This document shows, one piece after another, positions 1 to 4,209 of a DNA stretch of 9,188 nt; positions within the stretch are counted from its first letter, which is position 1, and each line of letters opens with the position of its first letter. The DNA is taken from NCBI GenBank assembly GCA_003640335.1, contig RBKG01000112.1, forward strand, positions 1-9,188, written 5' to 3'. The notes under the pieces are model-generated. The model saw only the letters and a program-made list of their open reading frames with translations, searched no databases and had not been told where the DNA came from. The translations under genes were made by a program, and so were the position numbers. Source of the stretch: Porphyromonas sp. GTDB lineage: Bacteria; Bacteroidota; Bacteroidia; Bacteroidales; Porphyromonadaceae.

Positions 1-15
1 AAAACATAGGTATAT

Positions 16-40
16 GGGGGAAGAAAGGGGAGGGGAGGGG
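16..40 (+). other. Four-run G tract with quadruplex potential
   Basis: Guanine runs of five, four, four and four bases lie at 16-20, 27-30, 32-35 and 37-40, joined by loops of six, one and one bases. This meets the usual pattern for an intramolecular G-quadruplex on the plus strand. The minus strand is a matching C-rich tract. It is the only such run in the window. A role in replication, packaging or polymerase pausing at a genome end is possible but not shown. Confidence 0.6.
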
Positions 41-50
41 TGAGTACCCC
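37..50. repeat. Short GC hairpin beside the G tract
   Basis: GGGGT at 37-41 and ACCCC at 46-50 can pair around a four-base loop. On the minus strand the hairpin is followed by a pyrimidine-rich tract of C with some T. It is in the right place to help end late transcription but lacks the U run of a standard terminator. It competes with the quadruplex for the last G run. Confidence 0.3.
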
Positions 51-80
51 CAAACAAATCCGCACCAAAATTCGACTTCT

Positions 81-110
81 ACCCTGCTCTGACCCTGCTC
101 TGACCCTGCT
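81..110. repeat. 11-bp tandem repeat, about 2.7 copies
   Basis: The unit ACCCTGCTCTG occurs at 81-91 and 92-102, and its first eight bases again at 103-110. The copies are identical, and no reading frame uses them. T7-like genomes carry short tandem arrays beside the terminal redundancy, so this may mark the genome end; that link is inference. Confidence 0.75.
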
Positions 111-157
111 TAGAACTCGAAATTCCCCGAAAATATGAGAAGCAAACTCCACAATTT

Positions 158-243
158 CAGGAAGGGCTCCAAAATGCTCTCAGATTCGATTCAAGGCTCA
201 AGGTAGGCTCTGGTATTCCCGAGCCCTCCAATAGCCCTTCCTG
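158..243. repeat. 11-bp perfect inverted repeat with a structured interior
   Basis: CAGGAAGGGCT at 158-168 and AGCCCTTCCTG at 233-243 are exact reverse complements 64 bases apart. Inside, GGCTC at 206-210 can pair with GAGCC at 221-225, and AGGGCTC at 163-169 could instead pair with GAGCCCT at 221-227. The region could thus form a cruciform in DNA or a large stem in RNA. There is no U tract after it on either strand. A ninemer, ATTCCCGAG, occurs at 215-223 and again at 268-276. Confidence 0.6.
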
Positions 244-288
244 CTCAAATACGGGGCAGCAAACAGCATTCCCGAGAAATTCCTCAGG

Positions 289-366
289 TCAATACCACTT
301 GTGCACAGTAAGAATCCAGATTACTAAACCCAGAGCAATCAGCCCTAGCACATTACCTAATATCAT
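289..366 (-). CDS. Possible small membrane peptide, 25 aa
   Basis: A very short ORF with ATG at 366 and TGA at 289-291. It has a good Shine-Dalgarno, AGAAGGG at 374-380, seven bases from the ATG. The peptide is almost wholly hydrophobic from Met1 to about Thr20 (alternating Leu, Ile, Val, Gly, Ala and one Trp) and ends His-Lys-Trp-Tyr, so it could be one membrane span with a short basic/aromatic tail. It is co-directional with the operon, 116 bases after Rz1. In T7 the last gene, 19.5, is also a small hydrophobic protein next to the terminal repeat, but I do not claim homology. The frame is open upstream to near 497 without a usual start codon. It could be chance, yet the ribosome binding site and clean hydrophobic composition argue for a real gene. 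Its function is unknown. Confidence 0.42.
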   Translation of the reverse strand: MILGNVLGLIALGLVIWILTVHKWY

Positions 367-385
367 GTCAATACCCTTCTGTTGC

Positions 386-406
386 GTACAGGAGACAATT
401 CTGTAC
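386..406. repeat. Small inverted repeat just before the small-ORF ribosome binding site
   Basis: GTACAG at 386-391 and CTGTAC at 401-406 are perfect complements around a nine-base loop. In the minus-strand transcript this six-pair hairpin would end five bases before the AGAAGGG site of the 25-residue ORF. It has no following U run, so it is not a clear terminator. Confidence 0.4.
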
Positions 407-407
407 T

Positions 408-437
408 TACATACAATCCTGTTTGTTAAATTGTCAA
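408..437 (-). promoter_or_regulatory. Weak candidate bacterial promoter before the small ORF
   Basis: On the minus strand a perfect TTGACA lies at 432-437, within the 430-441 palindrome. Eighteen bases further is TATGTA (408-413), which matches TATAAT at only three of six positions. If real, it would transcribe the small ORF at 289-366 and be blocked by a protein bound to the palindrome. The weak -10 keeps confidence low. Confidence 0.2.
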
Positions 438-476
438 CAATCCATTGCTCAAATAATAGGCAATTGTCGACAATCC
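430..476. promoter_or_regulatory. Two operator-like palindromes in tandem
   Basis: ATTGTCGACAAT at 463-474 is a perfect 12-bp palindrome. ATTGTCAACAAT at 430-441 is the same sequence with one central change, and both are followed by CC, so 13 of 14 bases repeat. The copies are 33 bases apart, close to three helical turns, which would place them on the same face of the DNA. A half-copy, GACAATT, lies at 394-400. The layout resembles binding sites of a dimeric regulator, but no protein is linked to it here. Chance similarity in AT-rich sequence is possible for the single copies, less so for the pair. Confidence 0.5.
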
Positions 477-482
477 TAGATT

Positions 483-833
483 CTACTTCTGACCCTCAGG
501 CTCAGCATATAGCGTACTTGCAATACCAAGCAAAGCCTTATGCTTAGCCTTACAACGCTGTAATTCCAAGCTATTGGCACTGAGTACACGGAATACCTCC
601 GCTGCATTAGTACTTTGCAGGTGCTCTGGGTCTTTGCAGCCTTGCTTCAAGGAGTACGGAAGCACTGCTCGTTTGTACTCCTTAGCCTGCACTACAGGTA
701 CTTCAATTTGCTTTACCTGCTTCGACGGCTTGGTTAAACTCTTGCATGAACTCAGCACCAAAGCACTCCCGATTACCATCAGGACTAGCACTGAGCTTTT
801 GCTGTGCTTCTTGTAACGGTTTGCTGTTTGCAT
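483..833 (-). CDS. Rz1: Rz1-like outer-membrane spanin lipoprotein (o-spanin)
   Basis: ATG at 833 is chosen over an upstream in-frame ATG at 890 because AGGAG lies seven bases before it and the product then begins with a proper signal peptide. That signal has basic residues at 6-12, a hydrophobic core at 15-27, and a lipobox Leu27-Ser28-Ser29-Cys30. Cleavage would leave an 87-residue lipoprotein anchored to the outer membrane. The mature part has two more cysteines, in Gly-Cys-Lys-Asp-Pro and Leu-Gln-Arg-Cys-Lys-Ala, a pattern seen in LysC/Rz1-like spanins. It starts inside the Rz gene and runs about 220 bases past its end, so the pair is overlapping rather than fully nested. It is the last long gene of the operon. 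Confidence 0.87.
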   Translation of the reverse strand: MQTANRYKKHSKSSVLVLMVIGSALVLSSCKSLTKPSKQVKQIEVPVVQAKEYKRAVLPYSLKQGCKDPEHLQSTNAAEVFRVLSANSLELQRCKAKHKALLGIASTLYAEPEGQK

Positions 834-1134
834 CAATAAGCTCCTGAGATAGTTCAAAATACTGCTGCGCCTTGCTTTCTGCTGACGCAAGCTCCTTATC
901 GAAAGCCTTACGTTGTTCCTGCAAGGCTTTGTCGTACTGCTGTTGCACTTCTACTGCAGCTGCATTGTACCCACGAGTCCACTGCTTCTGCATCTCGGTG
1001 TTATAGCTCTTGTACATCAGCAGTATCAGCCATAACGTAGCCGTGATAATCACAAGTATAATCCCGCCGAACAGGATACGCTGCTTGGTCTTAGGACTAA
1101 ATTTGTCCCAGAAACAAGTTGGAATAGGAAACAT
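703..1134 (-). CDS. Rz: Rz-like inner-membrane spanin (i-spanin)
   Basis: The 143-residue protein has a short cytoplasmic N-terminus, one transmembrane segment at about residues 20-41, and a long periplasmic part rich in Gln, Glu, Lys and Ala (about 47-115) that should form a coiled coil. This is the standard layout of the inner-membrane spanin, which joins an outer-membrane lipoprotein and fuses the two membranes after peptidoglycan is cut. The end has Glu-Cys-Phe-Gly-x-Glu-Phe...Phe-Asn-Gln-Ala, like the C-termini of many Rz proteins. ATG at 1134 has a near-perfect AAGGAGG four bases upstream. The last 131 bases overlap the Rz1 gene in another frame, a hallmark of spanin pairs. Sequence identity among spanins is low, so the call rests on architecture and context. 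Confidence 0.86.
   Translation of the reverse strand: MFPIPTCFWDKFSPKTKQRILFGGIILVIITATLWLILLMYKSYNTEMQKQWTRGYNAAAVEVQQQYDKALQEQRKAFDKELASAESKAQQYFELSQELIDANSKPLQEAQQKLSASPDGNRECFGAEFMQEFNQAVEAGKAN
841..845 (-). promoter_or_regulatory. Ribosome binding site that sets the Rz1 start
   Basis: AGGAG on the minus strand lies seven bases before ATG 833, inside the Rz coding region. It decides the start of the lipoprotein gene, because the longer alternative at 890 would put 19 extra residues before the signal peptide. Confidence 0.8.
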
Positions 1135-1138
1135 AGTA

Positions 1139-1145
1139 CCTCCTT
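1139..1145 (-). promoter_or_regulatory. Strong ribosome binding site of Rz, overlapping endolysin stop
   Basis: On the minus strand AAGGAGG (continuing as GGT) ends four bases before the Rz ATG. The first two bases belong to the endolysin stop codon TAA. This is the best Shine-Dalgarno in the lysis cassette, and the overlap suggests coupled translation of Rz with the endolysin. Confidence 0.85.
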
Positions 1146-1701
1146 AACTGTTTTCAATCATGCAGGTACGGCTGCGCCATTGAGCACGCTTCCATACTCC
1201 ACCGCAGATTTTGCTATTCTGAGCAAGGCTGCAATCCTTACCGCCAGCACGTTTGTACATCAAGTACGCCTTACAGGCATTCTGATAATGCACTGCTTTC
1301 TCTGCCTCTGTACCTTTAGTAGTCAGCAGAAGCTCTCGGCGCATACTGCTGTTCTGCCACTTACCTCTACCGAAGTTATAGGTGAAGTCCAGAGCTACAT
1401 CGAACTCACGTTGGGTCATATATACATCTGGAAGGGACTTACGCAGGAACCCTTCGTCCTTCTGCGTATGCCACTTCGCAATATGCAATGCTTCTTCGTG
1501 TGTAATCGGGGCATCTGTAATCTTTACCTTAGCCCCATTGCGGAAGTCAGGAGGGTATACTGTACTGCCGATACCAATCGTAGCAACACGTACAGAATCG
1601 TAGTAAGGCTTCAGCACCTCACCTTCCCACTGCACCTTGCTGTGATAATAAAAGAGGCTACCCGCTAAGGTAGCCACCATGAGTTTATTTTTGAGTTCCA
1701 T
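1144..1701 (-). CDS. Endolysin: GH24 (T4-type) muramidase with probable signal-anchor N-terminus
   Basis: A 185-residue lysozyme that cleaves the glycan backbone of peptidoglycan at the end of infection. The catalytic triad matches T4 lysozyme in spacing: Glu26, nine residues to Asp35, six more to Thr41, in Trp-Glu-Gly...Tyr-Tyr-Asp...Ala-Thr-Ile-Gly-Ile-Gly. Other GH24 marks are Asp-Phe-Thr-Tyr-Asn-Phe-Gly at 105-111 and a C-terminal Gly-Gly-Val-Trp-Lys-Arg region with several cysteines (143, 157, 166, 180), as in secreted phage lysozymes. Residues 7-19 form a short, weakly hydrophobic Ala/Gly-containing segment after two lysines, consistent with a signal-arrest-release (SAR) anchor. The start is ATG at 1701 because AGGA lies five bases before it. 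An upstream in-frame ATG at 1806 would add 35 polar residues inside the holin gene and is not supported. The stop TAA overlaps the Rz ribosome binding site. Confidence 0.93.
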   Translation of the reverse strand: MELKNKLMVATLAGSLFYYHSKVQWEGEVLKPYYDSVRVATIGIGSTVYPPDFRNGAKVKITDAPITHEEALHIAKWHTQKDEGFLRKSLPDVYMTQREFDVALDFTYNFGRGKWQNSSMRRELLLTTKGTEAEKAVHYQNACKAYLMYKRAGGKDCSLAQNSKICGGVWKRAQWRSRTCMIENS

Positions 1702-1996
1702 CGGATTCCTCGTTCTCGATTGTACCACCATAATCACGTTGGATTTGCTCTCGACGATACTGCTCGAATTGCTGCTTACGGATATTAAAATCCTCCAACT
1801 GTGCATCCTGCAGTTTCAGCTGATGCTCGTACAGATGCTGCTGTCGGCGTTCTTCCTTGAGCTTAAAGTACCAAGTCAGAACCAAACCAATTACAGAAGC
1901 CAGCGTACCGATAATCAGCAACCAGTCCTGTTGTGCAAACCATGCAGCGAAGGACACGGTAGTACCTCCGTACATTACTTCTTGAGTGCCTTTCAT
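1685..1996 (-). CDS. Holin-like small membrane protein (single TM, HP1-holin pattern)
   Basis: The 103-residue protein has one clear transmembrane segment at about residues 25-44, entered by Gln-Gln-Asp-Trp and left by Tyr-Phe-Lys-Leu-Lys-Glu-Glu-Arg-Arg. A long, charged, Gln-rich coiled-coil-like tail follows (about 46-87). The Asp-Trp entry, Ile-Gly in the membrane and Lys/Arg-rich exit resemble the HP1-type phage holin family. Holins form the inner-membrane lesion that sets lysis timing. The neighbour directly downstream is the endolysin, and its start lies inside this gene (17-base overlap), which supports the role. ATG at 1996 has AGGGG five bases upstream. A second ATG at 1975 gives a form seven residues shorter with poorer ribosome binding, so I chose the first. 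Another membrane lysis regulator is possible. Confidence 0.68.
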   Translation of the reverse strand: MKGTQEVMYGGTTVSFAAWFAQQDWLLIIGTLASVIGLVLTWYFKLKEERRQQHLYEHQLKLQDAQLEDFNIRKQQFEQYRREQIQRDYGGTIENEESDGTQK

Positions 1997-2014
1997 GTTA
2001 ACCCCTTATAGTTA

Positions 2015-3865
2015 CTATCTAAGACGGGAGTATCCCTTCCGTCCACGTTGATGCTGTCTAGAACGCAAATCAACCTGAGCAGAAAGCCCCGTAGGATTAT
2101 CAAGGAAATCCTTGAATACAGCCTGCTGTCTCTTCGTCTGCGCTGCATTGGCATCTACACCCAGCATTGCCACAAAGTGCTGTACCAGAGCCTGTAAGCA
2201 GTCCGCTCGGTCATCGTGCAAGAGACTTCCACGGTCATACGTAATATCGCTGAGCTGGCGGAACAGACTGAACTGTTGCCGTTTGTTGTCAGGTTGCTGC
2301 AGGCAGTACCGCCAGTCATCGTCAATAGCTGACTTGTGCAGTACGAGCTTATGCCTACGCACTACAGGTGCAATGGTGTCGATGATTCGACGCTCCTTCT
2401 GTCCTGTTACGTAATAGTCTGATACCGCTATGTCCTTCTGTGCTGTCCTTATGCAGTTCAGCATCAAGGCTGTAGCCGTACCATGACCCATATTACGTTC
2501 AAGGTGCATACTCTTCGCACCATACTCTTCTGCAATCTGAATCAAGTGCAAGCAGTTCTCTTCAGTGAACCCACCGCTGAGACCACCTGTACTGAACAGA
2601 TGCAAATAACCTGCTGCCTCCGCTCCGATACAGAAAGCCACCTCATCTCCACCTGCACCAGCAGGGTCAACGAACATGGTAATTTGGCTATATGGAACGT
2701 ACTCTGTGCTGCATTGCACGGCAGCAAGGAACAATTCAGAAGCACAGGCTTGGTTTCCGTGCTGGATACGCAGACGCTCGTCTCCGCTCCAATGCACGGC
2801 TTCAGGCGCAAAGTCGTACCCTGCGCTGATTACGGGCATATCCTGTACACGGATACGCTGACGTGCCAAGTCCGAGAGCGTCGTATCCAGCATGAATTGC
2901 AGGCTGAAACCCTCGTCCCCGTACTCCAGCTCCTTCTCCTGTAAGTCCTCTTCCGAGTACCGTACAGGGTCGGTGCTTTGTCCACGCTGTCCAGTAATAC
3001 CTCCACCAGTCTGTAGGCTCGGGTCTTCCTGAATGCGCTCTAGAATGAACGGGGCAACCTCGTCCTGTCTGTAGTGCTTGAGCTCCTCCTGAGTAGGATA
3101 ACGCCCCATCCAAATACGGATACTGTAACCACGATTCCGCAGCTGCTTGTAGATACTGTCTTTGGTCTGGGGTGTACCCAAGTACAGGATTTTACCGTGT
3201 GTACAAATCGCAGCAAACTCTTTGGTCAGCAAAGCAAGTTGTTCACGTTGAACCTGAGTCATGGCGTTCTTCTGTGTTTCCACATCATCAGGAATCAACA
3301 GGTCGGCACGTTTACCCTGTAAGTTTGCATTGATACCAATACAGGTTACGCTGGCTGTCTTGTCTACACCGCGCAGATGCCAATGCAAATCGTAGCTCTC
3401 CGTACTGTAGCGGTCTCCAGCCGATTTATCAGCACGCATCCAGCATAATAGAGTCCATTGCTGAATCAGGCGCACAATCATACGCGCAACGTCAGATGCC
3501 TGCCCTGCTGCTGCCGAGACCACCAGCACCCTACCGCTGCAGTTCTGTATCAAAGTCCAGACGGCAAAAAGCGCAGCAAGGGTAGATTTAGCCTCACCCC
3601 GCTGCGCCTGCACCATCGATTTGTTTCCACAGGATTGCATATACGCTGCAATATCCGCCTGCATCGGTGTGAGCTTAAAGCCCAAGAACTGCATACCCAA
3701 GTCAGCAAACTCCACGAAGTCCGAGAAGGTTGCTTGGAAGAGCATAGCCAGTTCCTGACGTTCCTGCTGGGGAATCGCCTCAGGCTCGTCCCTCCAGCGC
3801 ATACAGCGAGTATGCAAGAGTTCCAGCCTGTCTAAAGTAATTGCTCTAATTCCTGTGTACGCCAT
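2015..3865 (-). CDS. terL: Terminase large subunit, T7 gp19-like packaging ATPase/nuclease
   Basis: The motor protein that drives phage DNA into the prohead and cuts the concatemer. The N-terminal ATPase has a variant Walker A, Gln-Arg-Gly-Glu-Ala-Lys-Ser-Thr, at residues 88-95, which is the form seen in T7-like terminases. A Walker B region, Ala-Asp-Leu-Leu-Ile-Pro-Asp-Asp-Val-Glu, lies at 187-196, and a coupling motif Tyr-Leu-Gly-Thr-Pro-Gln-Thr at 228-234. The C-terminal RNase H-fold nuclease shows Phe-Val-Asp-Pro-Ala-Gly at 398-403 with Asp407-Glu408, Leu-Glu-Arg-Asn at 455-458, and His-Asp-Asp-Arg at 550-553, giving the expected acidic metal ligands (Asp400, Glu456, Asp551/552). The last 20 residues are strongly basic. 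At 616 residues it is near full size for the family and appears intact. The start ATG at 3865 has TAGGAG a short distance upstream. Confidence 0.94.
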   Translation of the reverse strand: MAYTGIRAITLDRLELLHTRCMRWRDEPEAIPQQERQELAMLFQATFSDFVEFADLGMQFLGFKLTPMQADIAAYMQSCGNKSMVQAQRGEAKSTLAALFAVWTLIQNCSGRVLVVSAAAGQASDVARMIVRLIQQWTLLCWMRADKSAGDRYSTESYDLHWHLRGVDKTASVTCIGINANLQGKRADLLIPDDVETQKNAMTQVQREQLALLTKEFAAICTHGKILYLGTPQTKDSIYKQLRNRGYSIRIWMGRYPTQEELKHYRQDEVAPFILERIQEDPSLQTGGGITGQRGQSTDPVRYSEEDLQEKELEYGDEGFSLQFMLDTTLSDLARQRIRVQDMPVISAGYDFAPEAVHWSGDERLRIQHGNQACASELFLAAVQCSTEYVPYSQITMFVDPAGAGGDEVAFCIGAEAAGYLHLFSTGGLSGGFTEENCLHLIQIAEEYGAKSMHLERNMGHGTATALMLNCIRTAQKDIAVSDYYVTGQKERRIIDTIAPVVRRHKLVLHKSAIDDDWRYCLQQPDNKRQQFSLFRQLSDITYDRGSLLHDDRADCLQALVQHFVAMLGVDANAAQTKRQQAVFKDFLDNPTGLSAQVDLRSRQHQRGRKGYSRLR

Positions 3866-3873
3866 GTTTGCTC

Positions 3874-4209
3874 CTACGATAACAGACCCTGTACCTTACG
3901 TTGGTGCTCGGTACGCTCAGGGTCTTGCTCGGGGTTTAGCTGCAAACTTTCAGCGTGTGCTTCCTTCAGGATTGCCAGAGCCTTTCCACGATTCTCTTCC
4001 TTGATATTCGAGAACTGCTCACGTACACGCTGCAGGTCTTCATCTGTGCTCTCGGCAGTGATATTGTTGTTCTTGAGAAAGGTCATGATAACAGTCTTAT
4101 CGGCTGCTGCCATAGGAATACCTTCCTCAATATACATCTGCAACTCATCTGCCAAGAACTTAGTGAACTTACTATGCAAACTCCCTAATTCTTTTTTATT
4201 GGCTGCCAT
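3874..4209 (-). CDS. Terminase small subunit (T7 gp18-like DNA maturase A)
   Basis: This 111-residue soluble protein lies directly before the large terminase. In T7-like phages the small subunit recognises concatemeric DNA and assists the large subunit in cutting and packaging. The sequence is helical and highly charged. The segment at about residues 36-53 (Asp-Lys-Thr-Val-Ile-Met-Thr-Phe-Leu-Lys-Asn-Asn-Asn-Ile) resembles the 'FLKxNxI' stretch common in small terminases of this type. The length is close to that of T7 gp18. The start is ATG at 4209, preceded by AGAGGA four bases upstream, and overlaps the 3' end of the previous gene by 14 bases. The stop TAG is eight bases before the large subunit start, and the Shine-Dalgarno of that gene overlaps this stop. 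The assignment rests mainly on gene order plus weak sequence pattern. Confidence 0.65.
   Translation of the reverse strand: MAANKKELGSLHSKFTKFLADELQMYIEEGIPMAAADKTVIMTFLKNNNITAESTDEDLQRVREQFSNIKEENRGKALAILKEAHAESLQLNPEQDPERTEHQRKVQGLLS

Larger units (their letters stand above)
1..288. other. Non-coding, repeat-rich end of the window
   Basis: No gene with support is seen on either strand. The stretch holds the G tract, the 11-bp tandem repeat and the 11-bp inverted repeat listed separately. One minus-strand ORF of 23 codons (198-269) has only a distant GAGGA site and is not called. The density of repeats beyond the last late gene fits a phage genome terminus or an intergenic control region. 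Confidence 0.6.

Noticed and set aside
198..269. Minus-strand ORF of 23 codons
   Set aside because: Only a distant GAGGA site precedes it, the peptide has no recognisable feature, and it lies in the inverted-repeat region.
299..547. Plus-strand ORF of 82 residues across the Rz1 end and the terminal region
   Set aside because: It overlaps the Rz1 3' end and the better-supported minus-strand small ORF, has no Shine-Dalgarno, and has shadow-like composition.
1180..1668. Plus-strand ORF of 162 residues opposite the endolysin
   Set aside because: It is antisense to a lysozyme with a complete catalytic triad, has no ribosome site I can see, and reads as Cys/Leu-rich shadow sequence.
1702..1806. 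Longer endolysin from ATG 1806 (35 extra residues)
   Set aside because: The extra part lies within the holin gene in another frame, would bury the anchor segment behind a polar stretch, and the start at 1701 has a proper AGGA site.
2595..2601. ATCTGTT on the minus strand, like the T7 RNA polymerase class II pause site
   Set aside because: It lies inside the terminase gene, a seven-base match is expected by chance in 9 kb, and no phage polymerase is visible here. The left edge (CTATGTTTT on the minus strand) is only a partial match.
2483..2944. Plus-strand ORF of 153 residues inside the terminase region
   Set aside because: It is antisense to the terminase nuclease domain, whose motifs are intact; the composition is typical of a shadow frame.
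2802..3113. Minus-strand ORF of 103 residues in another frame of the terminase gene
   Set aside because: It is fully within the large terminase, with low-complexity Gly/Arg/Tyr content and no ribosome site.
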